Shown here piece by piece: positions 8,474 through 19,167 of a stretch of DNA of 64,000 nucleotides. Numbering within the stretch: the stretch's first letter is position 1; each line of letters opens with the position of its first letter. The position numbers and the translations under genes are program-made. The notes beneath the pieces are model-generated. The model worked only from the letters and a program-made list of their open reading frames with translations. It was not told where the DNA came from and did not search any database. Origin of the DNA: Metopolophium dirhodum (Eukaryota; Arthropoda; Insecta; Hemiptera; Aphididae); contig NC_083560.1 of assembly GCF_019925205.1 (NCBI RefSeq), forward strand, positions 145,968,526-146,032,525, written 5' to 3'.

Positions 8474-11400
8474 CAGTGGTGTAGTGGAGGGTACACGCGG
8501 GTACACGGCGTGTACTCACCTCCCAATTTTAGATTAATGCGTGTACCCTTAACGAAAATCGTGGTTCGCGGGTACACGGACCATGAACCATACGTATAAG
8601 CGTTACCTAGTCAATACAATTTATTTAGAAAATATTATTGGGTAATATAATTTATTAAATTTTGATATTCAATGACAAAAAAAAAAAAAATAAGCGTAAT
8701 TTGTTTACTATTGTCATAGAACAATATAGAAGCGAAACTCGATCAGCTGATTTACGTTTACCTCCTAAATATAATCTGAAGTCTGAAACTAGAAAACGAC
8801 TAAACCATGGACTAAGATATAATGGACTGGAAACGACAAGGTGGGCGGGTAACGGCCCGCAAAAGGTTCCTCTGTTATCATCAACACTCATAATCGAATG
8901 TTTTCAGCGCTACCAGTTGTTTTATTTATATCTTAGTCCGTAGACTAAACTGACTAAACGAGCCCGACAGGCGGCAGTCCATAACCAACATGATGTTAGA
9001 TCCTTGTTTACCCGTATTCAGAAAACGTTTGCGCGGTACGTTACGCAGGGTCGGCTCTTTTACCATCGTGAAGCGGCCGTCCAACGCGAACACAGATCTA
9101 TTTTTAAATCATTAATTGGTAACTTTTACATTATTGTTGTTTTGTCCAGTTTCCAGTTATCAGTTATCGTTTCGAATATCCATTACAAATTACAATAAAA
9201 TTATATCATAAACCTGCTGTCGGTTATAAAATAATAATATTATTATTATTATATTATATTCTTATTTTAATGTTCTATGAGTAATAATTAATAAATACCG
9301 TGTTAAGTATTAATTAATTATTAATGAATACTATACTTATACATTAACATACAAAATGGAAAAGTTTCTTACAAAAACGACCAAGGTAAGAATATTTTAA
9401 TTAATTATTGATATGGCATCAAGTTTTTTTTTTTTATGTTATATTTTAATTGGTCTCTACTAGAGAGCCTAGATAATAAAGGCACTCTATATAGTCTCTA
9501 CTATCTATTTTTTTCAACGTAGGTAGGTAATTAACTGTTACTAGACAGAACCTATTACCTACCTAATTTAGAAATGTTGAGCTCTAAAAAATATGGTTGG
9601 TTAAATATGATGGATCATAGATACCTAAATATGATATTTACAAATGTTTTTTTGAATTTTAACCTAACCTTTTTGTGTTTAGGTTAAATGTAGTAGTAAT
9701 AATTCAGATGTTGAAGATGATCCATCACCAACGAAAAAATCTAAAGTGGTGAGTTGTTTTTAGATTTAGTTATTTGAGTAATTTAAAATTTTGATTAGAT
9801 TTTAATTAGATTTTTTGTGTTTAGGTTAAACGTAGTAGTAATAATTCAAGTATTGAAGATGATCCATCACCAACGAAAAAGTCTAAAGAGGTAAGTTGTT
9901 TTGAGATTTAGTTATTTTTTTTTTTTTTTTAGTTATTTTGAGTTATTACTTATTAACAATTTAGTATTTTCTGTCCATTTAAAATAATTAAGGCTTATTG
10001 ATATATTTTCATTTTACATCAGTAATGAATAAGCTCAATAAGCTATTAAAATAAATAAAAGTTATATTTAAAAAATCTGTATTTAGGTATCTTAATATTG
10101 TTGAAACAATTATTAACAAGCAACAAATTTAACCTTGGTAAATAATAATCAAATTTAAATTATTGAAATTTTTCAATTATTCCAAGAGTTTTGAAGCTAT
10201 AATAATAATATTAATTTTCTGCATAAAATAATAAAATTTATGCTATATGGAATAGGTTTACTGATAACTAGTTCTTAATTAATTTTTATTTTTCAGGTAT
10301 GCGATAATACAATTCAACTGGGAATCAAAGTACCTTGGCCATCAGAATGGTCTTATAATCAATGGGTTGAAAAAAAAAACAAATACCCTTGGCTCATATG
10401 CATTGATGGAAAAATTGGTTGTGAATATTGTAAGTCAGTAGGTACATTAAAAACATTTCAAAGCAAAGGTGTTGAAATATCAAAAGAATGGTGCTTAACA
10501 ATGATTGATGGTGGTTCCAATACAGTTAAAGCTGCCAGATTGACTAATTTACGGCACAAAATTTTAAAACATAAAACCTCCAAAGCCCATATGGAAACTG
10601 AAAAAATTTCGCAACAAAAATGTTCTATCTTGTTAAGCAAAGCTTCTTTTCAAACTGGTAAATCTAATTTCTACGATACAACGCAAAAAGTTTTTCGATC
10701 AGCTTACTATATTTCTAAATATAATAGACCTTATGATGACCACTCAAAATTAATTGAATTACAGCAGCTCAATGGACTTGACATGGGTACTACATTGCAT
10801 TCAAGGTACTCTAGTACAAATATTATTTCCCATATTGCAGACAAAATGAAAACTAAAATAGTCCAAAATATAATAGCAACATCATCTAAGATTTCTATTC
10901 TTATAGATGAATCCACTACTGTTAGTTCTTTATCAGGTATGGTGGTTTATGTTAAAGCATCAATATTAAATTCAGAACCTGTTTTTTTATTTTTGGATTT
11001 GGTAGAATTAAAAAGTCAAACAGCTTCTAACATAGTCAACCAATTAATAGAATGTCTTCATACTTCTGGATTCACAGAGAATTTTTTGGTAGAACATTGG
11101 GTATCATTTGTAACGGATGGAGCTAGTGTACTTCTTGGTAAAAAAAATGGAGTGGCTGTACGTTTGAAAGAGAAGTATCCCTTAATTTTTAGCTGGCATT
11201 GTCTTAATCATCGGTTAGAGCTAGCAGTCGGTGATACTTTAAAGGAAATAACTGCTACCAACCATTTTAAGTATTTTTTAGATTCTTTATATTCTTTATA
11301 CAGTAGATCTCCAAAAAATCAAATTGAGTTAAGAGAACACTGCACAAGTCTAAATGAAATTTTTTTAAAAATTGTAAAAGTTCTTGATGTTCGCTGGGTA

Positions 11401-12669
11401 GCAAGTAGTTTTAGAACAATTAGTGTAATTTGGAAAATATATCCAGCATTGTATAATCATCTTGTTCAAGCCTCTAAAGATACACTTCGTGATAGTAAAA
11501 CGAAATCTAAGTACAGTGGGCTAAGTAAGCGTTTAGGATGTATACAATTCTTGTTAGACTTAGCCTTAATGTGTGATATTTTATTTGAAATATCACAATT
11601 ATCTCTTGACTTACAAAAACAAGATATGTCACTATTACAAGCTGATGTACTAATTAGAAGAACAATTAGAGTTATTGAGTCATTGAAAACCATGGATGGT
11701 AAATATTATTCGGAAGCTGTTAAAGCAAAAGAAAAATTGATGTTTAAAACTGTTGTTTTATCTAGTAATGAAAAGATAACTTGTATAAATAAGAACCAAT
11801 TTATAACAAGTGTTGTAAATAATTTAAATATGAGACTTATACCAAATAAAGGTGAAGAAAAAATAATACTTGAAGACTTTCAAATATTTGATAAAAAATT
11901 ATGGCCTTCAGAAGTTGATATACGGCTTTGGGGAAAAAGAAATACAACGTATATGTAACAGATTTTGTATTAATGAAGTAAAGTCGTTAAAAGGAATGCG
12001 AATCTATGTTGATGAAAATGATAAAGTAGATAATATAACCTTAATATAAGAACTTAAGGACATAAATATTTTAATTAAGACATTCCCATGCTCAACAGCA
12101 GAGTGTGAACGTGGGTTTAGTCTTATGAACAATATATGTACAGATCTACGTTCAAGACTGCTAATAAAAAATATTTCAAATTCAATGTTCATAAATATTA
12201 ATGGTCCACCTTTAAACAAATGGAATCCTAAAGACTATGTTGAAAGTTGGTTAACCTCGCATAGAGATGCTGATGACAATAGGTCAAGAAAAGTTGCCAC
12301 TACAGTCCCAAACCAAGACCTAAAGTCCAAATTATGGGAATTACTATAATATTATAAATTATAATTAAATGTTTAAAAATATCTTATAATAAATAAACAA
12401 AAATAATAATATGTTTCATTGATTTGTTAATTATGTTTTGAAAAAAATGATAGTTTTGAATTTTTTTAATGGCTTATGAGTTTAAAATATACCAATCATA
12501 ATATAGTTTATGAGGTTTTATTGTATAATATATAGACAAATAGATGAAGTATTGTATGAGTATCGAATAATGGTGAGGCGATTGGGGGTTTGGGGGGCGT
12601 AGCCCCCCAAGTTATTTTTTACAATGATTAAGGCGTGTACCCATGATTTTTTTTAGGACTACATCACTG
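8474..12669 (+). mobile_element. hAT transposon inserted in the gypsy element
   Basis: The ends read CAGTGGTGTAGT and, on the other strand, CAGTGATGTAGT, one mismatch in 12. The element is flanked by a perfect 8-bp duplication GCTATAGG (8466-8473 and 12670-12677), diagnostic of hAT. The length is 4,196 bp. Subterminal copies of GTACACG/CGTGTAC occur at 8491, 8501, 8509, 8541 and 8572 and again near 12,634; such clustered motifs usually bind the transposase. Confidence 0.95.
9356..12349 (+). pseudogene. hAT transposase (KIAA1586-like type), multi-exon, decayed
   Basis: Exons can be followed from ATG 9356 (9356-9385, donor gtaag), through two 66-bp exons (9683-9748 and 9825-9890), to a long exon from 10297. 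The long exon has the zinc-finger-like N-terminus (CEYCKSVG, HxxSKAHMET), the RNase H-like hAT core with SILIDEST (catalytic Asp, near 10,895), VTDGAS near 11,114 and WHCLNHRLELAV near 11,192. The C-terminal dimerisation region with AECERGFSLMN lies at 12,096-12,130. A 1-nt shift near 11,930 ends the main frame at 11,958. A further TAA lies at about 12,047, before the last open piece (12,125-12,349). The transposase would have moved its own element by binding the CAGTG ends, but this copy is dead. Confidence 0.85.
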
Positions 12670-12923
12670 GCTATAGGATCCTCTAAATTTCTTTTATTGT
12701 TATATTGGTTGTAGGTATAAAATAGTCGTTATTATAGTATAGTTTTTTTTGGTGTTTTAGTAAGAATAAAAAGTTCATCATCATGGATTTCGAATTTTCG
12801 ATGCTCGATAGGACAAGCATTGTACTTATTTCTGGAGCAATGTCAAACAGTCTAGACCGGGTTTAGGACAATCAAGATCGAGGGGAAACCCTTACTTCTT
12901 ACGAAAACTCAACAGGTCAAAAC

Positions 12924-13405
12924 AATGAGCGAAACAGACGTAATTAGAGCTATCCGCGAAATATGTAGAATCTTTAAGAAAAAAGAAGAACTATTATTTC
13001 CAATTTTAAAAGTATAAAAAAGTATTTAGATAAGGGGAAGGAAGAACCCATAGTAGTATTTTGGAACGGTAGTACGGATAAGAAAATCATGATAAGACTA
13101 GGTTTTTACTAAAATATACTATGTTAGAACTAACAAGTTTTGATGTATATAACAATCGCGTTTTCTATCTTCAATTAAAAATAATGAGTACAAAACAAAT
13201 TATAGTCCAAGAAGAGATAGGCTATGCCGACAAAAGCGGCCGTTTATTGAATCTAACGGAAACGCACAAATTAATATGTAATCGGGATCACCCGATAACA
13301 TACGCGCATGACCCGTGCACAGACGTGATATGGACTAAATGTTTATTTGATAGATTAATGCGCGCGTGTAGGAAAAAGCATAATAATGTAACCGTTTTTA
13401 TATAA
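12924..13405 (+). pseudogene. Small unknown ORF(s) between pol and env of the gypsy element
   Basis: After the hAT insertion the gypsy resumes. An ATG at 12,924 opens a short Lys/Glu-rich frame ending at about 13,016. Open sequence of similar character continues in another frame (IVVFWNGSTDKK, near 13,050) and then as a 94-codon frame 13,121-13,405 with a Cys/His-rich C-terminus (LICNRDHP, DPCTDVIWTKC, ACRKKHNN). Read together they suggest one former protein of roughly 150-160 residues, now broken by one or two frameshifts. I cannot assign it: it is not gag, pol or a typical Env. Errantiviruses usually have only gag, pol and env, so an accessory gene is possible. Confidence 0.4.
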
Positions 13406-13515
13406 GAGTAAATTAATATTTACGTGTAAATTATACGTAATCATGTAGTTTTAATTTTAAAAAAAAAAAAAAAACCACAACACAAGTCCTATAATTCGTA
13501 CATTTTTTCAGACTA

Positions 13516-15417
13516 ATGTATGTACTAATGGGCGTATGTTCCGCTCACGGCGTTGAAAAATATACCGATGAAAAATTAACTACGCAAGCCGGCCTGTATT
13601 TTGAAAACCAAGGTCCGATGAAAATAATGACAACACAGTGGACCATAGTAGCTTCGTACGATATTTCACACTTTTACGAAAGGAAAAATGTAATAGACGA
13701 ATATATGGGGGCAACGTACAAATTGTGTAATTATTTAAAAGACCGGAATATCACTCAAACCAATTGTGAGACTATTTATTCATTAACTAAATTAGTTGCA
13801 TTTATCGCAGAGGAAAAAAGAAATATAATATACGAAACAATAGGTCGCTCCCGTATCACAAAAAGGGGGTTCCCGTTGAAAATGATAGCAAAGGCAGCCC
13901 AGATTATATTTGGGTTATGTGACCAATTCTGCGTTCTACGCCACAACGCTAATGTAAAAAAACGTATTGATACAAATACCTCTGAAGTAAACGACGTAGG
14001 AAAACAACTAAGGGTTATCAAGCTCGAGGATGAGCACGAGAGGGGGCCAGCTGTTTTAATTGATTTAAACGATGCTATCCATCAGCTGACAAATATGACA
14101 AACGAACTGAACATAAAGAGCTATTTAGCTTATCATTTTTTTCAGACGAACCTCGTCTTACAATTATATTTATCTGAGACAACTATGTTGTTCGACGTCA
14201 TACAAGCAGCTAAGGTAGGGTTAGTTCATCCCAGTCTAATGAGTGCACCAGAATTACTAAAACAATTCATGGTCATTAAAATAGGGTTACCCAGTGGGAC
14301 AGATCTACCCATGGAACTAAACGTAAATAACGTAGAAGAGATGATGCCTCTCTCAGACATTACAATATATTATTCAGACGACAAAATTGTATTTATTATA
14401 ACTGTACCTTTAGTATATCAACATGAATTAACTCTTTTTCAGCTTATACCAATACCAATTTGTAACCAAAATAATTGTTTATACGTAAAACCTAATCATA
14501 AGTATTTAGCAATAAGTAAGTCAAAAGAATTGTATTCCACTTATGACGAAATCGATAGAAGTCAATGTAAGCATGCCAATGATTTCCTCATGTGTCCTGA
14601 AATATATCCTTTACATCCTAGAAGTGTACGCCCAGTATGCGAGGTACTTCTACTACAAGATCCGAAGGAAGTTCCGGAGAGTTGTGAGATAATGCATGTC
14701 CAGTTACAAACGAATCTATTTCATAAATTAAAGTTCAAGAATGATTGGATCTACGCTACTCCAGGAGAAACCGTATTTATCACATGCGATCACGACAAGC
14801 GAAGCAAAAATCACTTCTTAGAGGGAGTAGGAATATTGTCAATTAACGAGACATGTAGAGCATACGCAACACGAGACATATTGATTCCACACAAAATAGA
14901 AATGGACAACGAATACGTCGATTTCATACCAAATTCCAAAATAAGGGAATCCACGGAAGCATATATTGGTTTAAACAATAACATTTTAAAAAACAAACAC
15001 GTACGAACAAATCAAATGTTCGACTTAAATATAGTTGCACAGTCTACATCGGAGATAAAAGAAAAAATGTCACGGGACGTCGAAGCGGAAGAAATCAAAA
15101 CCAGTAAAACCAAGCATGACTATTTACTATATGTAATTAGTGCTATAACTATTGTCAGTCTCATTCTGTTCTTAGTAAGTTGCATCGAACAATTACCTTG
15201 GTGCGCCCAGACGCGCCCTACACGACAAACGCACGCAAACAGTCTCGGACAAGAAACAGAAGTTGTCCGACTTCCGATTTACGAGCAACCCGAGATAACC
15301 GAGAACCAGCAGGCAACCCTCAGTTCCAGACATTCGCCGAGAAACGAAATCCAACAGGAAACATTAATACCCAGGAGCACGGCATATTCCGTGTACCCGG
15401 CCATCCCATCTTTATGA
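13516..15417 (+). CDS. env: Errantivirus-type envelope glycoprotein (F-protein-like)
   Basis: The 633-codon frame lies in the position of errantiviral env. A splice acceptor (ttttttcag) stands 5 bases before the ATG at 13,516, fitting expression from a spliced subgenomic RNA. A basic furin-like site (RITKR followed by GF, about residues 114-120) is followed by the hydrophobic, coiled-coil-bearing subunit. N-glycosylation sites (NIT, NMT, NET) and many Cys occur in the ectodomain. One transmembrane segment lies at about residues 535-556 (YLLYVISAITIVSLILFLV), with a cytoplasmic tail of about 75 residues. Family members are related to baculovirus F fusion proteins. The frame is intact although pol is broken. 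The N-terminus is short for a signal peptide, so a spliced upstream exon may supply it. Confidence 0.8.
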   Translation: MYVLMGVCSAHGVEKYTDEKLTTQAGLYFENQGPMKIMTTQWTIVASYDISHFYERKNVIDEYMGATYKLCNYLKDRNITQTNCETIYSLTKLVAFIAEEKRNIIYETIGRSRITKRGFPLKMIAKAAQIIFGLCDQFCVLRHNANVKKRIDTNTSEVNDVGKQLRVIKLEDEHERGPAVLIDLNDAIHQLTNMTNELNIKSYLAYHFFQTNLVLQLYLSETTMLFDVIQAAKVGLVHPSLMSAPELLKQFMVIKIGLPSGTDLPMELNVNNVEEMMPLSDITIYYSDDKIVFIITVPLVYQHELTLFQLIPIPICNQNNCLYVKPNHKYLAISKSKELYSTYDEIDRSQCKHANDFLMCPEIYPLHPRSVRPVCEVLLLQDPKEVPESCEIMHVQLQTNLFHKLKFKNDWIYATPGETVFITCDHDKRSKNHFLEGVGILSINETCRAYATRDILIPHKIEMDNEYVDFIPNSKIRESTEAYIGLNNNILKNKHVRTNQMFDLNIVAQSTSEIKEKMSRDVEAEEIKTSKTKHDYLLYVISAITIVSLILFLVSCIEQLPWCAQTRPTRQTHANSLGQETEVVRLPIYEQPEITENQQATLSSRHSPRNEIQQETLIPRSTAYSVYPAIPSL

Positions 15418-15446
15418 TACGGTGTATCATTCTTACAAGGGAGGGA

Positions 15447-15988
15447 TGTAGTAAACCGCCGTTTCAACAGAAAAACGGCGTTCCAAAGTCCAGGCGGCTA
15501 GATCAACATCACGCCACCTGAATAGGCCACTAATGCCGACACCTCATTGGATGGTGCCGATCAACTACGCATCACGCCATTCCTATGACGTCAATAACTC
15601 TTCCTTCTCTCCTGGCATGTCTCATATAAATAGGGGCCCTGTTTCACAAGTCTTTAGAAGTAGTTATCCCAGCTTTCAGTACTTGTGGGTCGCGGACTAG
15701 TATCAGCCGCATCGCCGCCCACGCTAAAAGTACTTAATTCCCAGTCATAGTGCATAACATAATTACTCTCCGGTAGTATTAACATTCTACCGACAAATTT
15801 CTAAGTAATAAATTAAATATATAAAATTACGTAATAAACAAGTGTTTCATAAAATTATAATTGTGTTACAATATTATTATATCCAAAACTCATCTACCGT
15901 CTTCCGATCCAGAGTACCGACGTGTACGTGCCTTCGTCGTAAAAGAAGTGTGCAGTAACCAATCGGGTGAGAGCGACGGGTTACTACA
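15447..15988 (+). repeat. 3' LTR of the gypsy element
   Basis: It starts TGTAGTAAACCG directly after a purine tract (aagggaggga) and ends GGGTTACTACA. The 8-bp termini TGTAGTAA and TTACTACA are inverted repeats, as in LTRs. A TATA-like box (catataaatagggg) is near 15,623 and an aataaa signal near 15,808. The length is 542 bp. The partner LTR is not in the window. Confidence 0.85.
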
Positions 15989-17754
15989 CCACGCTGAAGA
16001 AATTTTTGTAAGATTGTGACACCACTTAGGATAGACAAATTTAGTAGGCCATTTGCTAATGTTGAGTTGCGATTTTGATATGTACACCCATCACTGAATA
16101 GTATAATATTAACATTGTTTTCTTTTGCTACTTCAATAACAAATTTTTGAAGAAAGTATACTATAATTGTAGTGAATTCATTGGCACCTTCAGACTCATT
16201 CCATAAGAAACAGTAACCTAATTTTTTTTTATATCATAAATAGTGAAGTTGTGAACAATTAATTTTGTTTTGTAGTAAAGCGATGACACATTAGACTTAG
16301 GACAAAGAAGTACTGATTGCAAGTCCATTGTAAACACCTCATTAATGGACACTTATCATTTTCTTTTTCCTGTCTTGCTTCATTCTTCATCTGATCATGT
16401 ATTTCTTTCTCCTCTATACTAAGGTTACCTGTCTGAAAAGCGGTGCATATATCACATGCATCTTTTTTTGGCTGAAAAAGTGAAATATTTTTTTCCTCTA
16501 ATAGATTATCAAATGCAGCACTACTCATTGGCTTAGTATTTCTCGACTGACAAAAATCTGAACAATAAAAATCATATAAACTTTTCTTAGTTAGCCAATT
16601 GGGTTCTAGATATAGTTTAGAGGAACTAGACCTACAGTACCTAATGGCTTTCCATGTTTGGTAGTGAATCCAAAAACGCATGTAGTAATCCTTTTCTCTC
16701 AGATACATTATTTGCTTCAATAACATTAGTAAAATTAACACTGTCTAAATCGTTGTCAATAATATCATTATTAGAAATGACATTTTTATTGCAGACCAAA
16801 TTTCTAACTATTTTGTCACTAATACCTAATGTGTTTAAAAACATAGTTTTGCAAATTCTAATTCTTTTGTTATTTGCTAGTAAATAGTATTCAATAGACG
16901 AGTTTCTTCTTGATTGAATTTCCAAAGTTCTTTTTCGTGAAGTTGCTGTTACAGTTGTGTAGTTGGTTACGAATTGTGTTTTTGAATTTTTATCTAAGTC
17001 CCAGTATAACTTAAATACTTCATGTCTTTGATCATTTGTGAATTCACCACATTTCAATTTTGAATTATTTTCATTTTTAAATTTACAATTGCATGGTTCT
17101 TTCATAGTTTTAGCAGATCGTTTTATTTCATAATTCCATTTACCATCTATCAAATTATTGCCATTATATGCTTTCCCTTTTAATCTATTATGTTTGTTTG
17201 CATTAACAGCCCAATCTTCATGTTTAGCCTTTCTTTTTCTGGTTTTAACGGACTTGTTAGCAGGTTCAGCTATAGGTTGATCACTAGTTACAATCTCTTC
17301 AGAAAATATATTAAAGTCCGATTATCATTAATTATATTGTCAACGTCATAGTTTTCAGGCTGTTCATGAAAATGTGAATCTAAAATTTCACCTACTACAT
17401 TATCATTTACAGTATTTTCTAATTCGTTGCTAAATTCGATTATGTTTTCTGTTATATACTTATCAACATCAAAATCTATAAAATCAAATAATATTATTTA
17501 TATTTACCTATATAGAAAACTGTATTGTCAGTAAAATAATACAACCTTCTAAATTATCATCTGCCTGTAAGTTATTAGAAATTACAGGGGTATTGCTATT
17601 AACAGCTTTAGAAATATCTGTTTGTATATTTTTTAAAAGCTTAGTTGTATTGGAAACAAATACTTCATCATGCATTTGTTTAGTTAAATTAGAAGTGGTA
17701 AATTTATGGTTTTTAGCCATTGACAGTAACTTTTGACTTCTAGAAGACATTTCT
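15989..17754 (-). pseudogene. DDE-like transposase of an unnamed aphid-abundant family, decayed
   Basis: Several open minus-strand pieces form one protein. An N-terminal exon lies at 17,508-17,750 (MSSRSQKLLSMAK), an acidic linker at 17,300-17,480, a Lys/Arg-rich piece with RKRKAKHEDW near 17,220, then 16,641-17,153 (CNCKFKNE, VFKLYWDLDK), 16,259-16,741 (SKLYLEPN, FQPKKDACDICTAF) and a last exon 15,989-16,256. The last exon reads like an RNase H fold with NESEGANE and FSDGCTYQNRN. I know this arrangement (a Cys cluster, PKKDxCDxC, then DxCxxQNRN) from transposon-like proteins common in aphid genomes, but cannot name the superfamily. Frameshifts separate several pieces. The gypsy 3' LTR abuts the gene at 15,988, so the C-terminus is cut off, probably by that insertion. 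Confidence 0.6.
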
Positions 17755-19167
17755 TACCGATAGCTTTACTTAATAAATAATATATCACATAGTAATTATT
17801 AAACACTATATTACAATTAACTAACTAAGAAACAGTATAATATATTATTATAAATTAAAGTTAAAACTTAAAAATAATTAACAAACTTAATGTTATTTTG
17901 ATAAGAATAATATTATAATATTTTATTGATATGGAGATACGACTTTTTCATGATCTCATCATATATTGGATATACGACGATTTCTAATTATCAATTTCTT
18001 GGAGGATAATATTATAAAATCGGAAATTTGATTGTATCAACAGACGCAGTTTTTTTTTCTTTATTTTATGAGTAAATAATCCCAAAATGACAAAAAATGG
18101 AGATACGACTTTTGCAAATTAGGTCGACGATGTCTGAAATGGGTGGGTGGTGGGTAGCCGGTTCCGGGTGGATGTATAATTGTAAGATCTCAACATAAAT
18201 ATCATGACAAATATTATAATTAGTATAATATAATATAATATGCAGTATGCTAGTATACTACCAAGTCACTGTATCGACATGCGTGTGTTGTCGTAGTTAT
18301 TTTAGTTCTGTTTTATCTAATCCAATAACAATTATAATAAGAATTAAGAATACAAACTCGGCACTATAAAATGTATCATGCATGTTTAGTAAGTAATATG
18401 CTCCGTATATTTTTCTATTTATATAAAAACTACGGAAATCCCAATATGTTACATCGATTGTGCCTGCGACCCTCACCGTCACACCATTACTATAACAAAA
18501 ATAATATGGTCGACATTGGTTAGATATACACACTAACACAGTTACAGTTTATAATTTATATTATTACTTATTAGTTCTAGAGCGTATAGCGTATTTGATT
18601 AATGGATAATTTGATAATCATAAGCATAACGTTTTGTTTTGTACTTGACAATGTTGACTCAGAGATTTTTTTAAATATTATTCCGTGGTTTTGTGCAGAC
18701 GTGCAGTTAATAAGTATTTTTAATTTTATATATTTCTTTTAATTTATTAAATTCTTACAAAATATCAAATTTTTTTTTTTTCAAAAAAAATTTGTCTAGG
18801 GGAGGGCAAAATATTTTCCTTTTTAAATTTTTTGTTTTACTATCCTATTAGTAATAAAATATTGTTTTTGATGTTTTCTTTCATATTCATATAGGTAGTA
18901 GATGTAAAAATTATTTATGAATTATTTATAGATATTAGATATTAAATATTATTGCTAATTACTAGTTAAAACTTTATCTTACAGCATTAACTTTAATTAA
19001 TTTTTTATATAATTTTAAATTAGCAAATGCATTTGTTTTTATAAATAAATTGTTTATATTTTAAATATTTTTGTTAATCATTTTTTATATATATTATATA
19101 TTATAATATTTTTAGCAAACTGTCATAAAGCTCAGTGTTGGTTTATTAAAAAATTGTTTTACATTTT
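17755..19167. other. AT-rich region without a recognisable gene
   Basis: This region probably contains the 5' flank of the minus-strand transposase and the left end of the large hAT. The only structure I see is a 20-base motif, atggagatacgacttttnca, present at 17,931 and again at 18,097 in the same orientation. There is also a G-rich patch (ggtgggtggtgggtagccgg) near 18,141. No hAT terminal CAGTG was confidently placed. Confidence 0.5.

Larger units (their letters stand above)
3484..15988 (+). mobile_element. Ty3/gypsy errantivirus-like endogenous retrovirus, 5' LTR missing, hAT-interrupted
   Basis: Order along the element is leader with minisatellite, gag-protease, pol (RT, RNase H, integrase), small ORF, env, polypurine tract and 3' LTR. 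That is the layout of insect errantiviruses, endogenous retroviruses of the Ty3/gypsy group. No copy of the 542-bp LTR is visible at the left, where 109-bp tandem repeats stand instead. A 4.2-kb hAT element splits it downstream of pol (8,474-12,669). Pol carries a frameshift, a nonsense codon and a changed integrase residue, so this copy cannot be autonomous. Confidence 0.85.

Noticed and set aside
8655..9198. Short ORFs at the left end of the hAT in gypsy
   Set aside because: No domain or splice logic, and they precede the clear transposase start at 9,356; probably subterminal non-coding sequence.
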